DNA of 55,607 nt from CAYNJY01 sp964397755. Its GTDB lineage: Bacteria > Patescibacteriota > Microgenomatia > UBA10105 > UBA927. Position numbers and translations under genes: made by a program. Shown here one piece after another: positions 16,038 through 25,248 of the stretch. The notes below the pieces were generated by a model that saw nothing but the letters and a program-made list of their open reading frames with translations, made no database searches and was not told the origin of the DNA. Position 1 is the first letter of the stretch; every line of letters begins with the position of its first letter. The stretch covers positions 1 through 55,607 of the forward strand of contig CAYNJY010000007.1 of the NCBI GenBank assembly GCA_964397755.1, in the 5' to 3' direction.

Positions 16038-17165
16038 ATGGCAAAAAACGTGCGACGCATATTGGCAGTGGTGTTCGTTGGGGCAGCGATTGTTCTGGTA
16101 TTGGCCCAGATTCGCTTGAGAAGCCAAGAAAAGCTTCATCGTGCGGAAATTCTCCGTCGCTGTGTGGCGGCTTCCAGTGAGGAGGCTTGGTTTCAGTGCT
16201 TTTCCAAAGAGCTTCCTCGTCTTGTCCGAACGACCCGTTTGGATGAGCTCCTAGCGCTTCTCGAGACTATTTTTGAGGACCAACAGATTCGCGCGACCTC
16301 TGGCTTTTTAAGCTGCCATGAACCCGCCCACCTTTTAGGTGAACAGGCCATTGGGGAAGGAAAATCGTTCGCGGCAGTCGCCAGAGAGTGTTCGCGCCGG
16401 TGCGATTACGGGTGTTTCCACGGCGCGCTGATTGCGTCGATGCGTCAAGATCCTGCGCTTAGTACGAAGGTCTCATCTCTCTGTGATACGCACCTAAGCA
16501 GTTCTATTCCCAAAGATGCCAATTCGTGCTACCACATGGTGGGTCATGGGTTGAGTGAACTGTACGCGAAAGACATTGGTAAGGCCCTTGCGTATTGCGA
16601 TGACATTGATAGTGTCGACGGACAGAAAGCCTGCGGTGAAGGTACTCTCATGGAGTATTTTGTGGGATCACACCCGGGGCAAGGTTCCGTAAAGAAAGAT
16701 GTAAAAGACCCATTGGCCTTCTGTGCAGGGCTTAGCGGAGTGTACCAGGGGATTTGCTACGAGAACTTGGGGAGAAACGTGTACGACGCCATGCGTGATA
16801 AAGAGCAGGTTTTTCCCCTCTGTCAGAAGGCGCCCCAACAGTTCCAGTCCGGCTGTGTCGCCTCACTGGGGGCACGAAGTTACTTTCGTTACCAAAATGC
16901 CCCTGACCGCTTCATAGACTTTTGTAAGAAAACCGGCAGTTGGCATGCCTCCTGCTTTCAGGGAGGGCTTGAGGCAGCGGTAAGCGTGGAACGGACCGCG
17001 AGAAACGCGCTGAAGTTATGCGAACTATCCTTGGAGGAGCAATGTTACGAGGCCGTCGGAGAGATTGTGGCATGGGGATATGGTCAGGCACAACGGCAGG
17101 ATGTTTGCCGAGGGGTACCTACCGAACGACGCAGTGCCTGTTTGGGCAAAAGTGGCACCAGATGA
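16038..17165 (+). CDS. CH-family exported Cys/His-rich protein, B type
   Basis: 375 residues; membrane helix at about 6-24. Signatures: C-H-E-P-A-H (93-98), C-D-Y-G-C-F-H-G (122-129), C-Y-H-M-V-G-H-G (164-171), then C-G-E-G-T-L-M-E-Y. It aligns along its whole length with 13043-14266, sharing S-I-P-K-D or G-I-P-K-D before motif 3 and G-x-R-S/A-Y-x-x-Y-Q in the C-terminal hairpins. It is the last gene of the first plus-strand block and is convergent with the Hint-domain gene, whose stop is only four bases away. Confidence 0.77.
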   Translation: MAKNVRRILAVVFVGAAIVLVLAQIRLRSQEKLHRAEILRRCVAASSEEAWFQCFSKELPRLVRTTRLDELLALLETIFEDQQIRATSGFLSCHEPAHLLGEQAIGEGKSFAAVARECSRRCDYGCFHGALIASMRQDPALSTKVSSLCDTHLSSSIPKDANSCYHMVGHGLSELYAKDIGKALAYCDDIDSVDGQKACGEGTLMEYFVGSHPGQGSVKKDVKDPLAFCAGLSGVYQGICYENLGRNVYDAMRDKEQVFPLCQKAPQQFQSGCVASLGARSYFRYQNAPDRFIDFCKKTGSWHASCFQGGLEAAVSVERTARNALKLCELSLEEQCYEAVGEIVAWGYGQAQRQDVCRGVPTERRSACLGKSGTR

Positions 17166-17169
17166 GGAT

Positions 17170-18411
17170 TTAAAGCTTCCAGTTATGTACAAGGATGTCT
17201 TCCGTAAAGTAGTTGCGGTTTTCTCCCGTAAGCCCCAGGTTGTAGAGTGTGTTGGATCCTTCAACTTTTTCAATCAAGTCAACCCGCACCGGTTGCCCCT
17301 GCGGATTAAGGAGTGAGTCGCCAACTTCTAGCTCTTGCGCGTGAATCCACTCACGGCGATTTACCGACCAGACATTGTGGTTACCGGTTACTCGCAGTTT
17401 CCCATTAATGACGAGGTAGCCGCCGGGAATGTTGGGGTGAATATAGAGTATGCCTACGGTATCAGTGACTGGTGTACCGGTTTTAAGGTCGTAAGATAGT
17501 ACCGTATCGCCAGATTGAATATCTTGAATTTCTTTGGTTGTGCCGTCGGCCATGAGGACTTTAGTTCCGGCTGGGAAACAGGAAAAGTAGCTACCATATG
17601 AGCCCTGGCCATAGTAGTAACCCTGGTAGTAACCCTGGTAGTAACCCTGGCCATAGTAGTAACCCTGGCCATAGCCGTAGTAGTAACCCTGGCCATAGCC
17701 GTAGTAGTAACCCTGGCCATAGCCATAGTAGTAACCCTGGCCNNNNNNNNNNNNNNNNNNNNNNNNNNNNNNNNNNNNNNNNNNNNNNNNNNNNNNNNNN
17801 NNNNNNNNNNNNNNNNNNNNNNNNNNNNNNNNNNNNNNNNNNTAGTAGTAACCCTGGCCATAGCCATAGTAGTAACCCTGGCCGTAGGAGTAGCAGGTGT
17901 TGGTGGTTGAATAGGCAGCGTCGTTGCAGTCGGCGGTTTTGCTTCTCATAAGCACACGAAGCCGCTTACCAGCGGCTGTCGAGGTAGTCGTAGTATTAAA
18001 ATCAGAAGCAAAGCCATCAGCGTCGCTATCGGTAACCAGTTGAAGCGTGGAGATTAAATCAATCTGGGAGTTTGCGCCTATAGCGACCGACCCGGTGCCG
18101 CTGGTATCAAGTTTGGCAGTCTGGAGCTTGGTTTTTACGGCGGCCGTTCCCGCAGTCAGGGTGAGCGTATAAGCGCCTACTTTTACCTCATACGCGTTGG
18201 TAGAGCCGGTTTCAGAGCTGGCACAGGTATACGTTTCCGTGGTATCGGCCGTGATGCTGCAGCTTGCCGCCATAGTTGCGCTGCAGTTGGGCCAATCCAT
18301 ACCATCAGCGCCAATTAAGGGATAGCTACAAGCGGCAAAAACCGTGTCTAGAGGTACAATGAGAAGAAATAACGCGCAGATGACGGTAAGAGACAGCGTT
18401 TTTGGTGCCAT
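17170..18411 (-). CDS. Secreted Tyr/Gly-repeat protein with C-terminal Hint (intein-like) domain; gap inside repeat
   Basis: Signal peptide ending near V-F-A/A-C (residues 1-26), then a Cys-containing N-domain. D-S-D-A-D-G-F ... A-D-C-N-D-A-A-Y resembles MopE/thrombospondin-3-like calcium loops. Next is a tandem Y-G-Q-G-Y-Y-Y-G repeat, interrupted by a 100-base N run (17743-17842), so true length is unknown. The last 135 residues are a Hint domain: block A C-F-P-A-G-T-K-V, block B with T-G-N-H-N-V-W, and C-terminal I-L-V-H-N-W-K-L. Cys at +1 of the domain and the terminal His-Asn are the residues used in autoprocessing. With Trp after His-Asn rather than Cys/Ser/Thr it resembles bacterial intein-like (A-type) or pretoxin Hint domains that cleave more than splice. 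Confidence 0.8.
   Translation of the reverse strand: MAPKTLSLTVICALFLLIVPLDTVFAACSYPLIGADGMDWPNCSATMAASCSITADTTETYTCASSETGSTNAYEVKVGAYTLTLTAGTAAVKTKLQTAKLDTSGTGSVAIGANSQIDLISTLQLVTDSDADGFASDFNTTTTSTAAGKRLRVLMRSKTADCNDAAYSTTNTCYSYGQGYYYGYGQGYYXXXXXXXXXXXXXXXXXXXXXXXXXXXXXXXXXXGQGYYYGYGQGYYYGYGQGYYYGYGQGYYYGQGYYQGYYQGYYYGQGSYGSYFSCFPAGTKVLMADGTTKEIQDIQSGDTVLSYDLKTGTPVTDTVGILYIHPNIPGGYLVINGKLRVTGNHNVWSVNRREWIHAQELEVGDSLLNPQGQPVRVDLIEKVEGSNTLYNLGLTGENRNYFTEDILVHNWKL
17590..17885 (-). repeat. Tandem YGQGYYYG-coding repeat
   Basis: Units of 15 to 24 bases encoding G-Q-G-Y-Y, variably followed by Q or by Y-G with an optional second Y-G, repeat at least ten times on both sides of a 100-base gap. The gap of exactly 100 N inside the repeat shows that the assembler could not resolve copy number. 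Confidence 0.85.
17743..17842. other. Assembly gap (100 N)
   Basis: Run of 100 undetermined bases inside the Tyr/Gly repeat. The round number suggests a placeholder of unknown true size. The repeat reading frame is the same on both sides as written. Confidence 0.95.
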
Positions 18412-18425
18412 AGCGGACGTGTGAA

Positions 18426-18983
18426 TTAACGTTTCCTAAAGACCATCTCGACTTTGGTTTCGCGATTGGCCGTATCTTTGGCGATGGCGGTAACCACAAA
18501 GCTGTAAAGGTGCGTATCTTCGGTGGTCCAGCTCGCTTCCCAGTCTCCTAATTCAGCTGTGCCGGAAACTAAACGTAGGGGGTAGTTCTCTTTTTTCTTG
18601 TCACTTTCGACCGTAATCGTTACTGACTCCACTGTAGAGAGACGTTTGCCTGCGGTGACGTGGATGGTGTGTTTTTCACCCACCTTGGGGTCGTGCGGGT
18701 CGAGGATGATTTTTGCTACTTTTGGTCCGGTGGCCGCTGAACCCTGACTTACCGTGTATTCGTGTTTTCCCTGCGGAAGAGGGATGATGGTCGGGGTCGG
18801 GGTAGGGCCGGCCTTTTGGAGCTTTTTGGCTGGAGCTGTTTTTGAAATGTAGAAGAGGGATTGAAGCGTGCCGTTTTTCCAAAGAAAGTAGGTTTGGGCT
18901 CCCAGGACAACAAGAAGAACCACGAAAACAGCCGTTCGCAGCGTCTGCTGTTTCTGTTTTTGAGTTTTTCCGGTTTTGGGCAT
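18426..18983 (-). CDS. Hypothetical membrane-anchored protein with Ig-like C-terminal domain
   Basis: 185 residues. A Lys-rich cytoplasmic start and one helix (about 16-35) are followed by a Pro/Thr linker (P-T-P-T-P-T) and a C-terminal beta domain of about 100 residues with D-P-K-V-G-E-K-H-T-I and W-x2-S-W-T-T-E-D-T-H, resembling bacterial Ig-like folds. It lies 14 bases upstream of the Hint-domain gene on the same strand and is probably co-transcribed with it. It could anchor or present that repeat protein. Function unknown. Confidence 0.6.
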   Translation of the reverse strand: MPKTGKTQKQKQQTLRTAVFVVLLVVLGAQTYFLWKNGTLQSLFYISKTAPAKKLQKAGPTPTPTIIPLPQGKHEYTVSQGSAATGPKVAKIILDPHDPKVGEKHTIHVTAGKRLSTVESVTITVESDKKKENYPLRLVSGTAELGDWEASWTTEDTHLYSFVVTAIAKDTANRETKVEMVFRKR

Positions 18984-19160
18984 AGAAAAATGAGAGCTTG
19001 AGCTCTTGATCGAGAGTACTCGAGGAGCCAGTGTCCTGTCAAGTGTCAGTGAAGGAGATGATAGACATACTGTGCGGTAGCGTACAGACAGGTCGTGTGA
19101 TACTCTGTATATAACGTAACATTAGCCTTCATTTACTACTCATTCACTCTTGGTTTGGTT

Positions 19161-20387
19161 ATGAGTCCGACGGTTCGACAGATAATTATAGCTTCTCGGT
19201 CTGGTTGGCTTAACTCTCAGCTGATCTTTGTTGGTGTGGTTCTGGTTGCTACCGTCTGGTGGCTGCGTGACAGCCTGCCTTCAGCGAAAAAGCCGCTGGC
19301 AAGCTACGCGGATACGGTGGTGAAGGCGTGTCAGAACGAACCGTATCGGCCGAGCTGCTATGATAGGGAGATTCCTAAGTTGGTGGATGTTCTGTCTCTG
19401 GAGGAGGGATTTGCAGTAACCAGAATTGTTCAGGAGAAAGATGCGAGCTACCAGTACTGCCACGTGTTGGGACATGCGCTCAGCGCCCGAGAAACGCGCC
19501 AGAATCCTGACAAGTGGAAAGAGGTGCTCGGTCGCTGCCCGAGTGGTTTATGCTCCAACGGCTGTCTCCATGGAGGACTGCAGGAGCGCTTCCGCGGCCA
19601 AACGCCCACGGGAGAGGAGCTTGAGGCGGTCATTGTGGAACTCGCGACACTGTGCGAGAAGCGACCGGGTTTTAATCCTACGGGGCTAGAACAAGCCAGT
19701 TGCTACCACGCGCTCGGGCACCTCCTTATGTACCTGACGGATGGGGATGTTGAGCAAGCGACGGCTTTCTGCGAGCAAGTCGCGAACAAGGCCGACGGCC
19801 GGGATTTTCGTCACCTGTGTTACGATGGCAACTTCATGCAGATTTTCCAACCGCTGGAGCCAGAAGATTTTGTACTAGTACAAGGAATTACTCCTGCCAA
19901 GGATAAACTCGCATCGTTCTGCAGGAACTTTTCCGCTGACAAGCGCGAAGCCTGCTGGCGCGAGAGTTGGCCGCTCTACCGAAATGAAGTGACAACTCCA
20001 GCTGGGTTAGTCTCCTTTTGCAACCAGGCAGGCTCACCTGCGGCCCAAACGCGCTGCTTCAGCGGAATGTTTTACGTCCTGACGAGCCAGTTTAATTTTG
20101 ACGAGGAGCAGATCATATCATTTTGTACAGCATTGCCAAAAGATCGTCAGGGCCAGTGTTTTGCCAACGCTGCCTCACGTTTCATAGAAACTGATTATCG
20201 CAATATCGATAGAGCCGTGGCGCTGTGTCAGCGAGCGCAGGCGTATGGTCAACATGAGGCGTGTTACCAGGAGCTGGTCTTGTACTCAACGTACAATTTT
20301 CAAGCGGAATCAGACGAGTTTTTCTCCCTGTGCCGCCGGTTGCCCAAACCCTGGCAGAACCAATGTCTCAAGAAAAGCGAGCAATGA
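19161..20387 (+). CDS. CH-family exported Cys/His-rich protein, A type
   Basis: 408 residues from ATG 19161 (a TTG two codons upstream is possible). Membrane helix at about 20-36. S-C-Y-D-R-E-I-P precedes C-H-V-L-G-H (100-105); C-S-N-G-C-L-H-G (131-138); C-Y-H-A-L-G-H (181-187); then C-Y-D-G-N-F-M-Q-I-F-Q-P-L-E-P-E-D. The C-terminal hairpins include F-I-E-T-D-Y-R-N and end P-W-Q-N-Q-C. It starts the main 15-kb run of overlapping genes. The N-terminal module of 29474-31597 is its closest relative in the window, sharing M-Q-I-F-Q-P-L-E and R-F-I-E-T-D. Confidence 0.78.
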   Translation: MSPTVRQIIIASRSGWLNSQLIFVGVVLVATVWWLRDSLPSAKKPLASYADTVVKACQNEPYRPSCYDREIPKLVDVLSLEEGFAVTRIVQEKDASYQYCHVLGHALSARETRQNPDKWKEVLGRCPSGLCSNGCLHGGLQERFRGQTPTGEELEAVIVELATLCEKRPGFNPTGLEQASCYHALGHLLMYLTDGDVEQATAFCEQVANKADGRDFRHLCYDGNFMQIFQPLEPEDFVLVQGITPAKDKLASFCRNFSADKREACWRESWPLYRNEVTTPAGLVSFCNQAGSPAAQTRCFSGMFYVLTSQFNFDEEQIISFCTALPKDRQGQCFANAASRFIETDYRNIDRAVALCQRAQAYGQHEACYQELVLYSTYNFQAESDEFFSLCRRLPKPWQNQCLKKSEQ

Positions 20388-21622
20388 CACGAAAAACATC
20401 TGATCATCGATTCTGGTTTTCTCTTCTCATTATTGTACTCGCCGCGATGAACGGTGTTCTTTTCCGTGTGCTCCGACCGATTATACTGCCTGGCGCATCG
20501 CCCTTCCGACGGGAAATCAAGGAACTGGCTGCCCTGCCGCAGACATTCCCCGAGGTCTCCGCCTACGTTCAGAACCTTGCAAAAAAGAAAGGAGCTCTCT
20601 ATGCGTATGAGTTCTTAAAGACTGCCAAGCTTCCTCCCAATACAGATATGCATCTTCTGGGGCATGTGGTAGGCGATGAGCTGTACCGGCAGAGAGGGAA
20701 AGACGGCATACACGTGTGTACCGAAGATTTTCGCAACGCCTGCAGTCACGCGATTGTCGTGGGTCTCTTCTTAGAACAGGGCGAGGTAGCTTTGGATGAG
20801 ATCAGGCATGCTTGCGAGCAAGCACCCGGCGGCCGCGGCGCCTACACCATGTGTTATCACGGATTAGGGCACGGAATTCTTGCTGCTGTTGAGTACGAAA
20901 TGCCCGAGGCTGTGCGGCTGTGTGCATTAGCACGCGATGGCTACGAGTCGGATGGGGCGGCCGAGCAGTGTATCAGCGGGGCTGTCATGGAGATTATCTC
21001 CGGCGGGTTCCATAATCCCGCGCTCTGGGAAGAGAGATCAAAGAAGTACCTTTCTCTCAAGAATGTTTTCCTGCCATGTACTGCGGCGTACATGCCGGAA
21101 CGAGCCAAGCCGTTCTGTTACCAGTATCTGACGCCGCATCTGATTCGCGCAGTGGGCGGATCCTTAGAAAATCCGAAAGAAAGTGACATTGCCGCTGCTG
21201 CGGCTCTCTGCCAACACGTGCCCGAATTAGACCAAGCGTATCAGGACTATTGCTTCGAAGGTTTCGGTAAAGAATTTGTGGTGCTTTCCCGCGGTCGAGA
21301 CATCCGACACGATAGGAGTGTTTCAGAAGAGAGTTTGCGAAAAGTTATCGCGTGGTGTTCGCTCGTTGCCACCGAAAACGGGAAATATTCGTGTCAGAGA
21401 CAGGCTATCAGTTCACTCATCTGGGGGGGTGAAAACGATCCGGCTCCTGCTGCTCGCTTCTGTAGTCTCCTTTTTTCAACTACGGAGCAGAACCGCTGCT
21501 ACGAGCATCTGATCGGAATAGAATTTTTCTATATTTCAGACAAACGGGCGTTATTGAGGTTTTGCAATCTTCTCCCGGAGGCACGTAGGTCTGAATGTCT
21601 GAATAGACGAGACACACTATGA
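20384..21622 (+). CDS. CH-family exported Cys/His-rich protein, divergent member
   Basis: 412 residues from ATG 20384, in a four-base ATGA overlap with the previous gene. Longer frames back to 20261 lie inside that gene and are unlikely. Membrane helix at about 11-29. Motif 1 is M-H-L-L-G-H (89-94), so the Cys is lost while both His remain. Motif 2 is C-S-H-A (120-123) and motif 3 C-Y-H-G-L-G-H-G (157-164). The rest is Cys-paired helical hairpins, the last ending C-N-L-L-P-E-A-R-R-S-E-C. Loss of Cys with retention of His suggests that the His residues are the functional ones. Confidence 0.75.
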   Translation: MTRKTSDHRFWFSLLIIVLAAMNGVLFRVLRPIILPGASPFRREIKELAALPQTFPEVSAYVQNLAKKKGALYAYEFLKTAKLPPNTDMHLLGHVVGDELYRQRGKDGIHVCTEDFRNACSHAIVVGLFLEQGEVALDEIRHACEQAPGGRGAYTMCYHGLGHGILAAVEYEMPEAVRLCALARDGYESDGAAEQCISGAVMEIISGGFHNPALWEERSKKYLSLKNVFLPCTAAYMPERAKPFCYQYLTPHLIRAVGGSLENPKESDIAAAAALCQHVPELDQAYQDYCFEGFGKEFVVLSRGRDIRHDRSVSEESLRKVIAWCSLVATENGKYSCQRQAISSLIWGGENDPAPAARFCSLLFSTTEQNRCYEHLIGIEFFYISDKRALLRFCNLLPEARRSECLNRRDTL

Positions 21623-22575
21623 GAGCGATGTGGACACTATGTATTGTATCGAGTATTTTTGTAGGTTTCTGGTACCTGATTGGCAGGCAAAAGCCACAGC
21701 AGGGAGCGGCTGTGCTCACAGTCGGGAGGCCCGAGAATGTTGCAGCATTTCGCAAACAGTGGGCAGGACGAATTCAAAAGAACGGTGGTGCTGGAGCCTA
21801 CAAGGAGCTTCTCAAAGTATACGCAAACGAGCATTTTGGCACGCAACACACTACCGCCCATATCTTTGGTGAGATTCTTTTTGAGAAAGAGGGGCTCCCG
21901 GGATTTGCGGTTTGCGACGGGAGTTTTTCGTTCGGGTGCTACCACGGGTTCGTGCGAAGCGCGATACTCAAGCACGGCACAGAGGTACTGACGACTATCG
22001 ACGAATCCTGTGTAGAGCGTTACGGTTCGAGTCACCAAAGCTGCCAGCACGGTCTGGGCCATGCGATATTGGAGTACGTCGGATACAAGAAACTTTCTGA
22101 CGCACTCGATCTGTGTGCGAATCTTCGGTGGCAGGAGCCCCTCTATGGCTGTTCCAGTGGAGTTTTTATGGAATACAATTTTCCCGTGCCAGCAAGCGGG
22201 GCTCAGACCATGATACCGCGTGATTCTGACCCAAGCTATCCGTACGCACCGTGTCCAAACGTGCCGGCCCGCTGGCGGCAGTCGTGTTACTACGAACTTG
22301 GCCAGTGGTTGGAAAAAGTCTACGCTAATAACTACGAGGCAATCGGCCAGTTGTGCCAAGCGTTGCTCACAAACGATGAACGACGCGTATGCTTCCGAGG
22401 CATTGGAAACGTGATTGCCCCGAGTAGCAACTACCAAGCGGATAAGACACAAGCAGCCTGCCGTCGAATGCCGACGACAGAAGGAGTTGAGGCGTGTCTT
22501 GAGGAAGCACGAAGAAGCACTCAAAACCGATCCGTCTCACCCTTTCGGGCAATTCAGATGAGTGAAACTCTATGA
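21619..22575 (+). CDS. CH-family exported Cys/His-rich protein, C type (short)
   Basis: 318 residues; the shortest full member. N-terminal helix about 5-22. Motif 1 is Q-H-T-T-A-H (76-81), Cys replaced by Gln; motif 2 G-C-Y-H-G (106-110); motif 3 C-Q-H-G-L-G-H (142-148); then C-S-S-G-V-F-M-E-Y-N-F-P-V. It aligns along its length with the C-terminal module of the fused gene at 29474-31597. It is coupled by ATGA overlaps at both ends. Only about two Cys-pair hairpins follow the signature region, giving a near-minimal version of the fold. Confidence 0.75.
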   Translation: MRAMWTLCIVSSIFVGFWYLIGRQKPQQGAAVLTVGRPENVAAFRKQWAGRIQKNGGAGAYKELLKVYANEHFGTQHTTAHIFGEILFEKEGLPGFAVCDGSFSFGCYHGFVRSAILKHGTEVLTTIDESCVERYGSSHQSCQHGLGHAILEYVGYKKLSDALDLCANLRWQEPLYGCSSGVFMEYNFPVPASGAQTMIPRDSDPSYPYAPCPNVPARWRQSCYYELGQWLEKVYANNYEAIGQLCQALLTNDERRVCFRGIGNVIAPSSNYQADKTQAACRRMPTTEGVEACLEEARRSTQNRSVSPFRAIQMSETL

Positions 22576-24062
22576 GTACACGCAAGAAAATTTTCAGCGT
22601 TTATATGCTCATCCTCATTATTGTCGGAGCATCCAACTGGCAGAATAGATGGCGCCTTCGCTACGAAGAACCCGTGCAGACAACAACGGTCGAAATTACG
22701 GATCGTGGATTTTTGCCCCGCGTCATACAGATAGAACGGGGAGAGACGGTGACGTTTATAAATACACGAGGCAAGCCGGTTTGGCCTGCAAGTAACCCCC
22801 ACCCGATTCACACGAATTATTCGGCGTTTGATCCCAGAATGCCGGTTGACCAAGGAGCAACATGGAGTTTTACGTTTAATCAAGACGGTGAGTGGTGGTA
22901 CCACGACCATACATTTCCTTCATTCACGGGAAGAGTCATCGTGGGTGTGAAGCCCTCCGGAGTAGTAAAGAAGCGGTGTGATCTGGTAGGAGACACCGAT
23001 AATGCCGAGCGGAGGCGTTGTTGGGATACGCGTCTTCTCACTGCGTATGAAGAAGGCGGTGTGAAAAGGTCGCTTGCTGAATTAAAGGTTTTATACAACG
23101 AAGACCCCTTGTTTACTGCAGCAGGGTGTCACAATCAAGCGCATCGCATCGGTGATGCGTTCTACGAGGTATTTTCCCAAAACCCCGACCCGTTGTCTTT
23201 ACATTTGCCGCCCGAGACCGTGTACTGCGGGTACGGTTTTTATCATGGGCTTTTTGAGCATCTCTTCCGGGATCGGCCAGAACCACAGCTTGCCCGTGAG
23301 TTTTGTGAGCAGCTCACCAAGAAACTTTCTAAAACTATTCCTCGCATCAAACTCAACTGCTTCCACGGCATTGGCCACGGGTTTGTCCGTGAGCCACATG
23401 TTGGTGAAGCGTGGGGCAAGCCGCAGGAGATTGTCGATCAGGCGCTTTCGGTCTGCGAATCTGTTTCGGTCGACCGATCAGAAATTCAGGAGTGCATGCA
23501 GGGAGCATTTAACGTAATAGCGGACTGGATGGATCGATCTGAGTACGGATTGTCACTAGACCAAGAGAAACCCATGTGGATGTGTGATGCTCAAGAAAGT
23601 CGTGAGCGAAGTCTTGCTTGCTACTACGAGATGTCGATGCACCTTGAGTCAATAAGCGGACACGATATCAAAACAATTATAGAGCAATTTATTATTCCCA
23701 TCAAAGACCAAGACGTCGCAAATATTGTTATGAACTCCGTTGTTGCGGGACAGATACAACGAAGTGTCACAGAGAGCAATCAGAGTCGGTTCGTGGATCT
23801 CTGTTATAGTTTCCCTGATTACCTCCATACATCCTGTCTCAATGGGATTACTGGTGGCCTTATGGCGCATGGGAAACCCGAGGAAGAATATCGCAAAGCG
23901 CTTGTTTTTTGTACCCACGAACGATTGACGAGTACACACCGCGACGATTGTTATCGCAATATCATACGGATATTCAAAGAAACCTATACGCAAAGGAAGG
24001 TACAGCGTCTCTGCATTAAGGTTCCGAGGCAGTTCAAACACTATTGTCGTTATGAGAAATAA
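22572..24062 (+). CDS. Cupredoxin-like domain fused to CH-family module, D type
   Basis: 496 residues. Membrane helix about 8-22, then a cupredoxin-like beta domain (about 36-125) with W-P-A-S-N-P-H-P-I-H (71-80), W-S-F-T-F, and Y-H-D-H (110-113) followed by F-T-G-R-V-I-V. In type 1 copper proteins a Cys stands in this last loop; here it is His-Asp-His, so a blue copper site is unlikely but a His-rich metal site is possible. The D-type CH module follows: C-H-N-Q-A-H (186-191), C-G-Y-G-F-Y-H-G (219-226), C-F-H-G-I-G-H-G (263-270). The C-terminus has Cys-paired hairpins. ATGA overlap at the start; 11-base overlap with the next gene. Confidence 0.8.
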   Translation: MSTRKKIFSVYMLILIIVGASNWQNRWRLRYEEPVQTTTVEITDRGFLPRVIQIERGETVTFINTRGKPVWPASNPHPIHTNYSAFDPRMPVDQGATWSFTFNQDGEWWYHDHTFPSFTGRVIVGVKPSGVVKKRCDLVGDTDNAERRRCWDTRLLTAYEEGGVKRSLAELKVLYNEDPLFTAAGCHNQAHRIGDAFYEVFSQNPDPLSLHLPPETVYCGYGFYHGLFEHLFRDRPEPQLAREFCEQLTKKLSKTIPRIKLNCFHGIGHGFVREPHVGEAWGKPQEIVDQALSVCESVSVDRSEIQECMQGAFNVIADWMDRSEYGLSLDQEKPMWMCDAQESRERSLACYYEMSMHLESISGHDIKTIIEQFIIPIKDQDVANIVMNSVVAGQIQRSVTESNQSRFVDLCYSFPDYLHTSCLNGITGGLMAHGKPEEEYRKALVFCTHERLTSTHRDDCYRNIIRIFKETYTQRKVQRLCIKVPRQFKHYCRYEK

Positions 24063-25248
24063 AAAGAATTTTCAGACACTGCTTGCGTCTCATCATTGGT
24101 ATCGGTTTCAAGCATGTATTCTCTTTGTTGTTTTAGTAAGTGTAATAGTTTTCGTTATACGAGGCTTTATTGGGAGAAAACAGTCTTATTCTTGTATGGG
24201 ATCGAGCCCGGAATGTCTGGGTCAACAGATTAATAACGCTCTGTCAGATAGCGATATTGATAGAGCATTTACGCTTCTTTCTGACGCGTACGACGCCGGC
24301 ACGATCGAAGGAGGAACTTGCCACAGCCTCACACACCAGATCGGTGAGAAGGCATCTGAACTTTTTCAAAATAAAAAGCGCTTTCGCGTCACGCCAAAAA
24401 CGGCCTATTGTTCGTATGGCTTTTACCATGGGTTTATGGAGAAGCTCGTTATCAAAAACGCCGATATGAATCTTGCGCGATCATTTTGTTCCTATGTGGA
24501 TGACCAACTCAAATCAGTTACCCCCGATGCCACTCTGCAGTGTTTTCACGGCATCGGCCACGGTACCGTCAACAGCCACGACCCACGAGTCTGGGGAAAG
24601 GAAAAACTTCTGGTTGATCCGGCGCTCCGTCTCTGTCGGCAGGTCGCGTCAAATCCTGATGAACTCTCACGGTGCGCGACGGGTGTATTTAACGGATTAG
24701 CGAATTTTTACCTGGGTGGGCAGTATAACCTCGTTCTTGATCGACAAGACCCGTTGGGGATCTGCAGGAACCAGGAAGCAATCTTTCAAGACCCATGCTA
24801 CATAAGTATGAACATCGCGCTCCTTGACCTGGCTCATGGAGACCTTTTGTCCGCAAGTATATTTATCGAAGATATCCCCGACGACATGATGGCTCAGCAC
24901 GCGATCCTTAATCTTGCGGCACCTGTGGGGACGAAGCATATCAACGCTACCGACCACCGCGGTACAATTGCCATCTGCCGAACGCTCCAGCCTCGCCTGC
25001 GCCATGCCTGCATTCAGGGGTACGCGTTTGGCATGCTCGAGCAGGGGAAACCCGACGTTGAATACGAAAAGCCCATTGAGTTTTGCGAGTCGACACTCCT
25101 TACCAGCGATGAACAGCAGTCATGTTTTTCCTATCTCTTTTCGTACTTTCGCCAGTGGTACGCGCAGTCAAAATCAGAATCAATTTGTCGCTCAATTGAC
25201 TCGGCGTGGCAGCAGTTGTGTTTCAAAAGTATCAGACAAAAATCATGA
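24052..25248 (+). CDS. CH-family exported Cys/His-rich protein, D type without cupredoxin
   Basis: 398 residues. Membrane helix about 20-40, then directly the D-type module: C-H-S-L-T-H (90-95), C-S-Y-G-F-Y-H-G (120-127), C-F-H-G-I-G-H-G (164-171), then C-A-T-G-V-F-N. It aligns with the modules at 22572, 26438 and 31611 but lacks their N-terminal cupredoxin-like domain, so that domain is an optional add-on. Start overlaps the previous gene by 11 bases and the stop overlaps the next start by ATGA. Confidence 0.77.
   Translation: MRNKKNFQTLLASHHWYRFQACILFVVLVSVIVFVIRGFIGRKQSYSCMGSSPECLGQQINNALSDSDIDRAFTLLSDAYDAGTIEGGTCHSLTHQIGEKASELFQNKKRFRVTPKTAYCSYGFYHGFMEKLVIKNADMNLARSFCSYVDDQLKSVTPDATLQCFHGIGHGTVNSHDPRVWGKEKLLVDPALRLCRQVASNPDELSRCATGVFNGLANFYLGGQYNLVLDRQDPLGICRNQEAIFQDPCYISMNIALLDLAHGDLLSASIFIEDIPDDMMAQHAILNLAAPVGTKHINATDHRGTIAICRTLQPRLRHACIQGYAFGMLEQGKPDVEYEKPIEFCESTLLTSDEQQSCFSYLFSYFRQWYAQSKSESICRSIDSAWQQLCFKSIRQKS

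Noticed and set aside
21637..22524. 295-codon minus-strand frame
   Set aside because: It lies wholly opposite the C-type CH-family gene, whose motifs and coupled start are clear; the antisense product has no recognisable features.
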